NCBI GenBank assembly: GCA_000697455.1
Contig: JNET01031877.1
Location: 1 to 49,383 of the forward strand
Reading direction: 5' to 3'
Source of the DNA: Basidiobolus heterosporus B8920
Taxonomy: Eukaryota > Basidiobolomycota > Basidiobolomycetes > Basidiobolales > Basidiobolaceae
DNA: 49,383 bases
Below, piece after piece: positions 1 through 11,031 of this stretch (the first letter of the stretch is position 1; every line of letters begins with the position of its first letter). The notes under the pieces are model-generated. The model searched no databases. It worked only from the letters and a program-made list of their open reading frames with translations, and had not been told where the DNA came from. The translations under genes were made by a program, and so were the position numbers.

Positions 1-444
1 GATTAGCTATTTGCCAAAGTAATGTTGAGAAGTAGCACAAAATGATGATTGATCCTTGCAAGAAACAGCCATTAAATACCGGATCTATCACGAATCTTTA
101 ATCTGCGGATCAAGCAGAAAATTCTAGTCTATTAGTAATTGTTGTTGGCTGCATCTCCAAGGATTCCGTCTTATCCGCAAGATAAACGATTGTGAAGTGG
201 TATGCCAAACTCCATAGATAGCGTGAAGTAATACCCATATTTGGTATTGATAAATACTTAACCTCGGTGCCCCACGAATCAGATATGGCCCTAGTCCACT
301 TACGTCCGCAGCTTCATGATTCTAATCATTTGCTTTCTGAAATCAGTGTCAAAGTGAAATTCCTGTGATCAATGATCGAATTTGAATCTGATCGCTGATA
401 GCCTCTATAAGGGCTAGCTTAGAACTTAATGTCAGCTCTTCACT
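1..444. other. 5' edge, no gene seen
   Basis: No open frame with coding character and no recognisable RNA gene or repeat was seen in the first 444 bases. It lies downstream of the minus-strand orphan gene and probably holds its 3' untranslated region. Confidence 0.5.
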
Positions 445-1941
445 CTATAGATATGCACTAGCTGTTGGTATGGACAAACCACCCTTTAGCATCAGGGTTT
501 GCAACTCGTCAAGCATATTTCTGTTTTCTGTGTTGGCTGAGGCTCTTGCGTCCCATCTGCTCAGCTCAACTCTGCTTAATTTTGTCATGATCAAATCTAC
601 TGCCTTCGCTCCTTCTTGTAACTCCCACCCTCGGTCCGAAACCCCAATCTGGTCAAATGATTCACTCCAGGAAACGGATGATGCGTTCATACCTGACTCC
701 GTAGGTCCTGGGCCATCACACTTAAACATGTTAATGCGTATTTTGAAACTGGCATACACATACTTGTAAAAGTCGGCTGTACCACTGTTTGTCACAGAGA
801 AACTGGCAACACAAACAGCTCGAGACAAATTATCCCCTAGTAGGTTGTAGTGAAATGCAACGTAATCATAGGCATCTTGTCCCCGCCCATATCGCTGAAT
901 GAACTCCTCCACAATGCTTGAGAAATTCATTCCAGTAGCCCCAGTAAGGAACATGCTTGGTCCCTTATATCTGTACTTGAAGTACTGCAAAGACTTGGCA
1001 ACTGAGAGGCTAGTAGAAACAGACCCTATAGGTGTTTTGTCAATATGCAATAACCTTTCATCCTGGGAGTAGTGACCATCATATTGCCGATTCCTAAATA
1101 CCTCGTCTGAAGGTATGACCCTATCAAATGGTAAAGAAGCCGCATCTTGACTAGGAATCCAAGATAACTCATAGACTAGGGCTTCCCGTATTTTTGCCGT
1201 CAATTGAGGCCAGTCAGTTCCAAAGCATGCATAAAATCTCTCACTAATCGATGTACAGTTACCAAATACTGTGTTACCACTTCTAATAATCAATACTTCA
1301 TTCGGAGATCCCTTCACGCAAGTATTATATTGAGATAGCCCAGTGAATCCCAAAGACAAGCTATATCCGTATTAGCGCTGGTCATAGCTCGTTGATAGGC
1401 TCTTATACGCTTCTCCTATGTTTACGTGCATGGTATTTTCCAGGTCTTTGATACTAGCTGTATTAATCACAGAGGAGGTCGTCAGGTTACCTATGAGAGG
1501 CTTCACGTGTAATTTAGTCGCGCCTATCGGTTTGAGGTAGTCTGGACTCGCCACAGACCACACAGTTGCCATTATGCTTAAGGCAAATCCTGTGAATCCC
1601 AAGAGAAAACTTATAACAATTACTCTACATTGTCACTGCTAACATTGCCAGTAGGTACGGATAAACGATATTTAGCACGAAGAAGATCGCCTGAAATTGA
1701 GTATTTGTTATGAACATTGCATTGATTGCTCCGCGTGCTATTGCAGTGTTGGTATATATAGTTATAATCTTCATCACTAGCCCTAAGATATGAAATATCT
1801 GCCCATCGTCGTAAGATCACGGATTTGAACAGCCTATTGTTGCCCTGAGAACTTCAGTATCATAATATATATAGACTGACACTTAACAAGAGCTAGTTGT
1901 GGATGTTTAATAAGCGTAGATTTTGGCATAAATACCGCCAT
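445..1941 (-). CDS. orphan multi-exon protein, function unknown
   Basis: I do not recognise this protein. The long 3' exon (1359-445, about 300 codons) is clearly coding-like and contains several Cys and possible N-glycosylation sites. The frame upstream (1602-1372) runs into it, separated only by a TAA at 1374-1372. That stop is removed by a 45-nt intron, about 1404-1360 (GTATAAG donor, GCTAATAC branch-like site, ATATAG acceptor), and the phase matches exactly. A further coding block lies at about 1847-1651. It can be joined through an intron with donor near 1637 (GTGACA) and a CACAG acceptor near 1591. The proposed start is the ATG at 1941 with an intron after two codons, but the 5' end is weak. 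No family assignment is possible; a secreted or membrane protein is a guess. Confidence 0.4.
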
Positions 1942-2040
1942 TTAATTATAGTTAATGAGCGTATTGGTCAAAAGCCTCAATAGATGTGCCAATAAGGAGT
2001 AAATAATATTGCTGACTATACTAAGCACTAGTAATATATA

Positions 2041-3575
2041 CTAGCTTCTATCAGGCATTTTCATTCTATGGAGAGTAAACAAGCAAGCTGCTGCAGTAAG
2101 AGTAACAAATCCAGAGAATAATATCGGAGGGACATATGTCAATTTACCACCTCCAGCGGTACCCTTCAAGGCCGTTGCGATTGGAGTTCCTACCAAGTTG
2201 CCCACTAGGGTAGTAGCAAACACTAAGCCCAAAGCGTTCCCAAGTTTTTGAACACCTGCAATAATATTAGTACATCTTAAATACTATAGCAAAATGGCCA
2301 CCTTACCAGTAATCTGGGCAGTTACTACAGGCAACAGGCTTACGAATCCTCCACCAAAAAAGCCATAGGCAAGCACAAAAATGCATAAAAGAGCGTAATT
2401 GTGTGAAAATGGCCATAAAAATAGGATAGATAAACTTGCAAGAAATGTGCAACTAGTGATAGTGATAGTGTTGCCTAGTTTGTCAGCAACAAAGCCGAAA
2501 GCAATACGCCCGATTGCATTAGCACCACTCATTAATCCGACAAATAGCCCACCAGTGCTAGATCCTAGGCCAATATAGACACAATATTCTGATGGGAAGA
2601 TTAGTAACCTGGGCTTGCCCGAGCGATGCTATGACATACCTGGAATTAAGAAAAATGGGATGACATACGCAAAGTACTCAAAGAATGAAGTGGCAAGTAA
2701 AGCAACGAATCTTCTATTGCTGAGTAAAGAAAAATCCAACTGAAACGAACGCCTAGGTCTTTCAATACGACCTTTCAATATAGAGGCTGCAACCACAAGG
2801 AGAATGAATGCATGAATTGCGATGATTCTCAAGGTCCATGTAACATTAACTACATCAATCAATTTACGAGTAAGAGGGCCAAGAACTAGGCCTCCTACTC
2901 CGGTACCAGAAACTGCAATTCCCGAGGCCAATCCCCTTCTTATACTGAACCATTCTGCAATGACCCCTACGGAAGGGAAAAAAACTAGAGAGGCACCAAT
3001 CCCGTAGAGTAGTCCTTGAGTGAGAAACAAATGCCACAGCTATATTTTATCATTAGCGGTGAGCCAAGTAAATGGGCTTGATGTACCGAAACCTTACTTT
3101 TGTAGCAAATGAGGCAAGTAGTATTCCCAGGGGAAGAAAAACTGCACCTAACCCAGTGAGCTTCCTGTATCCGAAACGATCAATAAGAGGGCCATTGATA
3201 GGCCCTAACACTACGATGAGTGCAGTTCCTACCGTACCTACAAGGGCTAATAGAGAGATCGAGACGTCTTCTTTGAATACTTCACGATAATAATAGTCTT
3301 CGTAGATCCCCCATGTGAAATTGTAACCAAATATCACCCATTGGCAGAGAAAAGAGCCAGCTACAACAAACCACCTGCGATTGGTTAAGGTTTTAGGTTT
3401 GTTGATGATGGTTTATGCTTAAATCATACCCATAACCGCCATCTGGAGGGTTATCCGCTGGTGTGGGTGATGCGGGTGATGCGGATCTTATTTCGATCAC
3501 CTTTTCAGCATGATCTAGATTTCCAGACATTCTCTCAATTAGCAAGGAAGGTGTGAAATAAGTACGAATAAGCAT
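2041..3575 (-). CDS. MFS monocarboxylate-type transporter (MCT family)
   Basis: Fungal monocarboxylate-porter-type major facilitator, predicted to move small carboxylates or related solutes across a membrane; the substrate cannot be told from sequence. Five exons join in phase: 3575-3430, 3374-3098, 3039-2640, 2588-2307, 2255-2041. The N-terminus carries the family signature PDGGYG followed by W after splicing, preceding the first membrane helix (WFVVAGSFLCQW). MFS-typical Gly-rich helices follow: DRFGYRKLTG in loop 2-3, and FSIRRGLASGIAVSGTGVGG around helix 4. A central charged loop (GRIERPRR) separates the halves. Helices 7-12 end at HRMKMPDRS. Introns are 46-55 nt with GTATG, GTAAGG or GTATGT donors. 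An internal ATG at 3527 could be the start instead of 3575, removing 16 residues. Length is close to 440 aa, normal for fungal MCTs. Confidence 0.9.
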
Positions 3576-4448
3576 AAACCGTAGGTCTTATTTATGTATC
3601 ATTCAACCAAATTGCCTCGAATTTTAACGTAGCTTTATCATACGTCACAGACACAGCATATCAAACATATCTTTGGATACAGCCAAGTACGAAGGATTAT
3701 TGGGGTTTCTATGTACAGCTACTGACAAATCAAACCATGAAACCCAATTACTTTACGGACAAAATCCGGTCACTGACAGGTTACCAAAGCATTCTAATAA
3801 GCAAGCGTTTCAGAGCCAAGTAACAGCCATTAGTAATGCCAGCAAGTATCGAAAAGTTAGAAAGACAGGGTTCATTTAAGGAAATCCATATTTGTAAACA
3901 CTTTTACTACAAGCATTATGTGTTTAGCTCGATGGTTAGGGTTAGTAAGTGTTGATCTCTCGCTGTACTTGGACCTAAAATGATTTATGCATAATTGATT
4001 TCACGCTATAATGCTCATGCCTTTTCAGGCAACAAAACGCACACATGAGCTTTACGCTACTAATAGAAATTTGAATCACACTGGTATCTCCAGTTCAGCA
4101 GTTTGATATGATTGGAGCAAGGTCAGATACTAATGAATCAGTATCACACTAATAACTCCTCTTTATATAGTTCTCCTAAAACTGCGAGAAGGACCTACTG
4201 AGCAATGCTCAGCTACATTTTTTACCAAAACATCATTTCTTCTCACCCTTAGATGGCTAATAAGCCAGGTAGCCAGTTGACCAAATTGGCTGAAATGTCA
4301 GAGTAACTGGATGGGCGTATATAGACCTGCACATGGGTATTTACTGCTCAAGAATATTACTGGTGTGATTGCTCAATCATTATCTACTTCAAAATTAAAT
4401 ACTTGCTCGGTAGAATTGTATACTAATCTATTTTAATAGTTGGTTTAT
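3576..4448. other. intergenic; one short ORF of doubtful reality
   Basis: A 68-codon ATG frame (3673-3879, plus) lacks homology I can recognise and has no promoter or splice support. A short (TTAGGG)-like run, GGTTAGGGTTAG, lies near 3936. Nothing else was seen. Confidence 0.4.
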
Positions 4449-4835
4449 ATGATATCGTCATTTCTCTTGTTATGTCTGGCAAATTACTTGGCCCGTGCCA
4501 CTTTGAGAGTGCCAGCATTTGCATAAATACATACGCAAAGGTGACTGGAATATTAACAATTACTATGATGCATATCAGGATTCTTCAGATTCATCAAATC
4601 TGCTCAGGCTGATGCCTGGGCCTTATGTGCTGGTAGGTACTGTCTACCCTCGGGAATCGCCAGTGCATTGGTGGAAAGCACATTCTCCTCTCCAGATAAA
4701 TGTGCTGATCTATATTGGCTGAAGCAAGCAACGTATTTGGCAAATGGGAAGACGGACAAGCGTACTTCTACACAGGAAGAAGCAGCACTTTTAAACAAGC
4801 TGACTGAATGTGGAGTCCAAATGCTACCTGGATAG
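4449..4835 (+). CDS. candidate small secreted Cys-containing protein
   Basis: Proposed two-exon gene, 95 aa. Exon 1 (4449-4508) encodes a clear signal-peptide-like leader, MISSFLLLCLANYLARA, and then reaches a TAA unless spliced. A GTGCCA donor at 4509 and a CTCAG acceptor at 4607 (99-nt intron with an ATTAAC branch-like site) restore the frame in phase 0. Exon 2 (4608-4835) reads about 75 codons to TAG and contains four Cys (in ALCAGRYC, DKCADLYW and TECGVQ). The exon 2 frame has coding character but no family I know. The evidence is the leader, the phase match and the long open exon. The donor is not the GTAAG/GTATG type usual in this window, so the model is tentative. Confidence 0.4.
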
Positions 4836-5960
4836 GAAACAAATTCTGGTACTTCACATTTATTTATGCCAATCTAGGTAGTATCATGGTGAGGAAAACG
4901 TTGCTGAAGTAATTCTGAGGGAGATTCGTAACGATATCACAGAATTTGATCCAAGTTCTAAGGTTTAAAGCAGTTGTAATATTCACGCTCAAACTGTGAA
5001 CTTAAAGGCAGAATTGATCAGTCAAAGATTCACCATTACCACATTGTTATTTAGGATTTGGCCACATCATTGAAATTCTATTAGGAAAATATAGCATGCA
5101 CAGTCAAAATGATTGAAGGTAGCAATTTCACTCGTCAATGTGACATTCGCTTTTTGATTAGCGGATATATTTTTGATTATTTCAGAAGACCCCGAATCAG
5201 TAATCACTGATCGTGGTATTGACTATTTAGCATTTGTTACTAATGATATTGACGAAGCAACAGAAAAACAAATTTTAAGGCAAAACCAAGTTTCCTTCGA
5301 TTCAATCAAATCTCATGCATTTTGGATAGAGTAAAAGTCCCTGCTTAAGATCGTAGTTATGGCTTTGCTACTAAAGAGGCTTTCGATGTTACTAACTTTT
5401 TAGATATCCCTATGAAGCTATTACCCCTACTTACCTTCTTGATTATAAGCATATCAACACAATTCATCTCAACATAGCTCTAAAGGGGGATGCTGAATCA
5501 TGTGCTTGAAGTGCCTAACGGTCATCGCCGTGTGTTCGTTATCACCAGCGGTCTTACAGAAGAGAGCGTATTTACTGTTCTACTAGGAATTATTTATTGG
5601 AATATAGTAAAAAGAATGAATACCACTAGCTGTAAGAGAAATGAGCTATATTGGCTATATGTTAGAATGTGAGGATTGGTTGTTTTTGTCTCACGAATAC
5701 TCTTTGGATTCATTGACGTCACATACCTGCTTCCAATGTTGATTAAGTACCAGGGATTTTTATCAATTGACTCGTTGACAATTAGCTCAAAACTATGCCT
5801 GGTTTAAGCGACAAAATTAGCTAAGCATGACCATTATTTCACAACGATTTTATGATCGAAGTACGGGCAAAGGTTAAGGAGAGCATATTGCATCCCTTTT
5901 ATATTATATGTTATAAATGACAAATATAAGAAGTGGTTTAATTTAAGTATCTCCGGGGAT
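4836..5960 (+). pseudogene. decayed coding region, origin uncertain
   Basis: Several stretches read as protein but are interrupted by in-frame stops and frame changes. Examples are 4890-4968 (ending DITEFDPSSKV, then TAA), 5187-5331 (from DPESVITDRG through TNDIDEATEKQ to SHAFW), then after a frame change 5330-5440 with KVPA-stop-DRSYGFATKEAF, and 5620-5850 with further stops. The middle part vaguely resembles an RNA-recognition motif (a TNDIDEATE-like strand 1, and RSYGFA, like RNP1), but this is weak. No intact gene can be built. It may be a dead gene or an eroded mobile element. Confidence 0.35.
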
Positions 5961-6870
5961 AGACAGGATCAGGGTTGAAATCAGGGTTGAAATCAGAGCT
6001 AAAACCAGCAAATCAATGGTATCAGAAAGCCAACAACGACCCCAAGCAGTGTGGTTATCGTAGAAATTTCCCAGCATAATATTTTTCGATCCTGGAATCC
6101 TCAATCACTCGAATCCCCGAATCTCTCTTTCATCTTTGCTCCTACCCTACCACTCTGCTTCTACAGATAGTGCACTTCGTTGATCGATAAGCTTGCACAA
6201 ATGTGGAGTTTGTGAAGCAGCTTCTTAGGTAGGACCAAGAGTAAAAGATAAGCTTGGTTCACTCAACGGTGGCTTCTAGAGAATACATGAACGGGCTAAA
6301 TAGGGAAAGGGTTAGGGTTAGGGCTCAGGTATAATTCAAGCCACATTAATCTAAACAATCTGGCCCGCATCGATAATTCCTTATTTTCTGTTAATAAAGC
6401 CCATCTTTTTAGGCGTTTCCATATTTGCTCACATGAAATAAGCAAAGGGGATATGGATAATCCAGGGATTCGATTTCAGCCAGATATCAGCCAGGTTTTT
6501 ACCATCAACACCGCTACTGGAGGCCAGAGTTACCCAGCCTTCAGGTCAGGTCATCGACACGAGATTTGGGTTGCTCTTGCACGCCTGTACGTGTCTTTAC
6601 TCGCTCTACTTCATAGTGACCTTTGTTATCTCATGTCACCTCTACCTATTGTTTACGTAACATTGACAGCATTACTACTTTTGAAATTAACCTCATTCTC
6701 ACCGACCTCCGTTTTACTTCGATCTTCATTTTAATATATACATGATGTATAGGTAATCTTCGCAACTACTACGCTCATTGGTTGATTCATCTCTGACGAT
6801 TCCGAAATCTCGTCCAACCTGATATGTTCTCGAATGGGTAAGTGATATCCAATCGTTACGAGGTAATGCT
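5961..6870. other. intergenic, interstitial telomere-like repeat
   Basis: There is no convincing gene. Tandem imperfect copies of TCAGGGTTGAAA occur near 5970-5998. A GGGTTAGGGTTAGGG run lies at about 6308-6323. A 93-codon frame at 6453-6734 is hydrophobic by CT-rich composition and was not accepted as a gene. Confidence 0.5.
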
Positions 6871-6874
6871 GAAC

Positions 6875-6881
6875 TATATAA
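6875..6881 (+). promoter_or_regulatory. TATA box of glycogen synthase
   Basis: TATATAA about 95 bases upstream of the glycogen synthase ATG, followed by a CT-rich leader. The position suits a core promoter with a short 5' untranslated region. Confidence 0.5.
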
Positions 6882-6975
6882 CCCAGCGAGTATTTGAAGT
6901 CACCTCACCCCATATTCTCCTCTAATTGACTACCGCGTCATCTCTACATCTTTATCATATCTATAGCATACCAGA

Positions 6976-9153
6976 ATGGCTCAAAAGCGTGATGTCCATA
7001 GGCCTCTTTTGTTCGAAATCGCTTGGGAGGTGGCAAACAAAGGTGCGTATTAATTTATAAGAGTGGTTGGGCTTTGGTTGACGTTATGCTCAACTGTTGC
7101 TGGTAGGTATTCTCGTTTACTCAAGACTTTTGAATTTTTGTAGTTGGTGGAATTTACACCGTCATTAAAACCAAGGCACCCGTTACAGTAAAGGAGTATG
7201 GTGACCGTTTCACTCTCATTGGCCCCCTTAACTGGAAAACAGCTCCTATGGAAGTTGAGAGCCTTGAGCCCACTACACAAGAGATGAAGGATACTCTGAA
7301 AAGCATGGAAGAAGCTGGCGTAAAATACCTATACGGTCGCTGGCTCGTTGAAGGAGCTCCTAATGTTCTACTCTTTGATATCATGTCAGCTTTTCATAAG
7401 CTAGACGAGTGGAAAGCTGATATCTGGAAGACTGCCGGTATCCCTTCTCCCGCCAACGACACTGAAACTAATGACGCCATCGTTTTCGGTTACCTTGTAG
7501 CATGGTTTTTAGAAGACGTAAGTACATTCTTTGTGATCAGATTTGTAACATGCAATTAGTTTCCTAACCTGCTAAATTGAATAGTTTGTTCGTCGCCAAC
7601 GTCACACCGCCGTCATTGCTCATTTTCATGAGTGGCTTGCTGGTGTTGGTTTGGTCCTCTGCAGAAAGCGTCAAATCGACGTCGCCACTATCTTTACTAC
7701 CCACGCTACCCTTCTTGGTAGATATCTATGCGCCGGCAATGCTGACTTCTACAATGGCCTGCGCGACTTTGATGTCGACCACGAAGCTGGTAAACGTGGT
7801 ATATACCACCGCTATTGCCTAGAAAGAGCCTCAGCCCATTGTGCCGATGTATTCACTACAGTCTCTCATATCACAGCTTACGAAGCAGAGCATTTACTCA
7901 AGAGAAAGCCTGATGGTGTACTACCCAATGGTCTCAATGTTGTCAAATTCAGTGCAATGCACGAATTCCAAAATCTTCACGCAATTGCTAAAGAAAAGAT
8001 CAACGACTTCGTTAGAGGACATTTCTACGGCCATTATAACTTTGACCTTGAAAATACTGTATATTTCTTCACTGCTGGTCGTTATGAATTCCGTAATAAG
8101 GGTGTAGATATGTTCATTGAATCCTTAGCCAGGCTCAACCAACGCCTTCGTAACTCCAACTCCAAAACCACAGTAGTTTCCTTTATCATTATGCCTGCCC
8201 AAACACAGTCCTACACTGTTGATACTTTGAAGGGACAAGCCGTTACCAAGCAACTGAAGGACACTGTCGAACAAATTCAAAAGAACGTTGGAGAAAGACT
8301 GTTCGAAGCTGCTGCTAGAGGACAAGAACCTAAGGACTGTGGGGATCTCCTTTCCGAGGAGGAAAAGGTTCTTCTTAAACGCCGTGTCTTTGCTCTCAAG
8401 CGTAATAACTTGCCCTCTATTGTCACTCATAACTTGGTCGACGATGCCAATGATGATGTATTGAATGCTCTTCGTCGCAACCATTTATTCAACTTTGATG
8501 GTGATCGTGTCAAGGTTATCTTCCACCCTGAGTTCCTCAACTCTAATAATCCTGTTCTTGGACTTGATTATGAAGAATTTGTTCGTGGTTGTCATTTGGG
8601 CGTTTTCGCCTCGTACTACGAACCATGGGGTTACACCCCAGCTGAATGCACGGTTATGGGTGTTCCCTCCATTACCACCAATCTTTCTGGCTTTGGCTGT
8701 TACATGGAGGATAATATTGAAAATCCTTCCGATTATGGTATTTATATTGTTGATCGTCGTATGAAGGCGGTGGATGAGTCTATCGAGCAACTTTGCAACC
8801 AAATGTTTGACTTCTGTCAAAAGACCCGCCGTCAACGTATTAACCAGCGTAACCGTACCGAACGCTTAAGTGATTTGTTGGATTGGAAACGTCTCGGTAT
8901 TGAATACATGAAGGCTAGACAGCTTGCTTTAAGAAGATGCTACTCTGATTCATTCTCTGGAGAAGATGCGTTTGGCCAAGGCGAGCATCACAAGATTCCC
9001 AGACCTTTGTCAGTCCCAGGTTCTCCCAAGGCTACTTTCGATACCCTGGAGGAGTTCCCCATTGATCAAGCAGTCAATGCCCTCTCTTTGAGCAATGATC
9101 AAGAAGATGAGGATGACCGCCCCGCACTCCCGTTGAAGAACAAATTCAACTAA
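6976..9153 (+). CDS. GSY1: glycogen synthase (GT3 family)
   Basis: Transfers glucose from UDP-glucose to the non-reducing end of glycogen in the cytosol. Three exons, 6976-7042, 7144-7517 and 7585-9153, join in phase to 669 aa, close to the fungal norm of about 700. The N-terminal substrate loop is [13 protein letters not shown] at about residue 23. The catalytic C-terminal motif [17 protein letters not shown] carries the paired glutamates of the eukaryotic GT3 enzyme. The Arg-rich cluster [20 protein letters not shown] is the glucose-6-phosphate regulatory helix known in this family. The tail contains SVPGSP and an acidic end, the region where kinases inhibit the yeast and animal enzymes, so regulation by phosphorylation is likely. 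The start is set by the ATG downstream of a TATA box. S. cerevisiae has two paralogues and this window shows one, so the numeral in the symbol is nominal. Confidence 0.95.
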
Positions 9154-10186
9154 AATCAACCCTCACAGTACACTTCACCAAAATCAACAATTTCCTGCAT
9201 CACTTTCCTTGAATTCGATTTGGTCTGATGGTTCAATCATTCTTCGTCAAACTTCAGATTTATTTTGCTTAATTCACCTCTACCCAGTCGATGTATATCA
9301 TTGTATATGCCTGAACTTCTATAAAATAATCCATCTTTTACACGTAACTTCACTATCTGGTAATAGCCTCAGCATTACAAGGTTTGCCTCCAGTGATGAG
9401 GGTGATTTGAGTAAAGCTCTAGTCCTCAAGATCCTCCACACTGAGTACCACTCTAACCTTAAGCTCACCCCTCCGTCAACCGTTCAGTTTAGGGGTCGAC
9501 CATTGTGGCTAGGTTTTATCGATGCTTTCGTCCGGCTCAACGCAATGTGAACTCTCAGTCGGAAACAGACTGAAGTGACAAGATCCTGTGACGTGGCACA
9601 AGTCGTGTTCCTTCTTAGGCTAAATTTATGCTCGATTAGTTCAAATGAACTTAGATACCAATTTGAAGAGTCTAGATTGATGGCTGGAGTAGCAAACCTG
9701 TTCTAGAAGGAGGCAACCGAAATAAGAACATGCCCCAGTACTGAGTAGACCTCGGGGTTAGCAATGGATCTCTACTGTCAACCTGACTTTCGTTGTTACA
9801 TATATAAACCAAGTTGTCTGTCTATTTAACCAACAAACTCTATTTTAGTTTTGTATTAAATTTTGGTAAATGAAGAGAAGAATCATCGTCAGCGCATGCC
9901 ATGAGTAGTTAAAGATACATCTTTATTGACTGTTCAAGAGAGATGAGAGCGAAATAACCTCGACTTTCATGGTTTATGTAAAATGGTCATTGGAAGGTGG
10001 TGTTAAAAAGTTTGATAAGGATTAACATGCATTGGGAAGAAAGTGGGTTAGTAGCGATGTCCTTTTAAGACCAAATCTGAAAGGTCAGCTTGTTCACCAA
10101 CAACTAAGACATGAGGTGAGGCACGTTCAAACATCCTAGGTGTAAAGTTTGTCAGAAAATCAATTGGTTTTCAACTAGGTGAATTA
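9154..10186. other. intergenic between convergent genes
   Basis: Holds the 3' regions of glycogen synthase (plus) and the small mitochondrial protein (minus). A 113-codon frame at 9209-9550 has no recognisable features and looks fortuitous. No RNA gene or repeat was seen. Confidence 0.5.
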
Positions 10187-10760
10187 TCATATAGCATACT
10201 CAGGATAGCGTAGGGCACGGAACCTGGGACGTACATCCTCCTTGAGAATGAAACTTTGCTCGACATAATCTGCAACCATCTGTAATTCTCTTTCATTGAT
10301 ACCCTTCCACACCTCGTCAGGAGTCATAAAGCGTTCGATGAATTTGGTGATGGGATGTTGCTAAATAAAATACTAATGAATTCAAGCGACGATTATAGCA
10401 GGTGGAAATTTGAATACCTCCGACTTGCTCATAATAGTCTCATCCAGCTTAGACCATAAAAAGACACCACCGACAACTAGAAGAGTACCCTTCCAAAAAC
10501 CGCCAGAGAAATCTACATAAGCGATTGAAAATTACTTTGACGATCACTTCAAAAGCGCCCAGGTAAAAAACAGAGAAACCGAAAAACGAAGTTTTCACTC
10601 TATCTAATAAATACCGACCTTCAACTGGGAAGTTATGCTGTTCGTGGTGAGCATCACTTTGAGAAGCCAAAGTACGAGTATTCTTTAAGCTACTGAGAGG
10701 ACTATTTTGGCGTAAGAGTAAACTTCCAACGTTACGAAATCTGAGAAGTTGTCTGGACAT
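10187..10760 (-). CDS. small mitochondrial inner-membrane protein, possible complex I accessory subunit
   Basis: Predicted 136 aa from three exons: 10760-10619, 10512-10418, 10360-10187. The N-terminus is Arg/Ser/Leu-rich without early acids (MSRQLLRFRNVGSLLLRQ), a typical mitochondrial presequence, followed by SQSDAHHEQHNFPVE. After splicing comes FSGGFWKGTLLVVGGVFLW, a single membrane helix, and a charged C-terminal part ending in RFRALRYPEYAI. This layout (His-rich segment, FP-x-E, FW before one helix) is like small accessory subunits of NADH:ubiquinone oxidoreductase, but I cannot name the subunit. The first intron's donor is the weak point. G|GTCGGT at 10618 gives the right phase but poor consensus, and the ORF continues past it for some 30 codons in another reading. 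Confidence 0.6.
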
Positions 10761-11031
10761 TTTTGCTTTCTTTTCCAGGTAGAAACTAATGCAACCACAG
10801 TAGCGCTAAACAAGCTATCTATCTGAACTAATTGATACTATGACCCAACCTTTGTTCCTCAAAAAAATGATGTGCCCCACATAAATTCGTAGTTACGGCC
10901 AGGCTAATAGTAGCCTAAGATTTCCTGGGGAGAAATGATTCCATCTGTTGGGGCTACATTTAGTTCGATGATTATAGGAAATTTCGGGGATTTTGGGAAT
11001 TTCGATTTTATTGCATAGGAAAAAGAACTAT

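Noticed and set aside
1372-1374. TAA as programmed stop readthrough in the orphan gene
   Set aside because: A well-formed 45-nt intron covers the stop and preserves phase, so readthrough is not needed.
5187-5216. PESVITDRG as a retroviral-type integrase core
   Set aside because: A single short motif with no flanking integrase residues, no reverse transcriptase and no long terminal repeats.
6453-6734. 93-codon plus-strand ORF upstream of glycogen synthase
   Set aside because: Hydrophobicity follows from CT-rich DNA; it has no homology and overlaps the promoter region of the next gene.
8125-8835. Minus-strand ORFs of 116-119 codons inside glycogen synthase
   Set aside because: Shadows of the conserved plus-strand exon.
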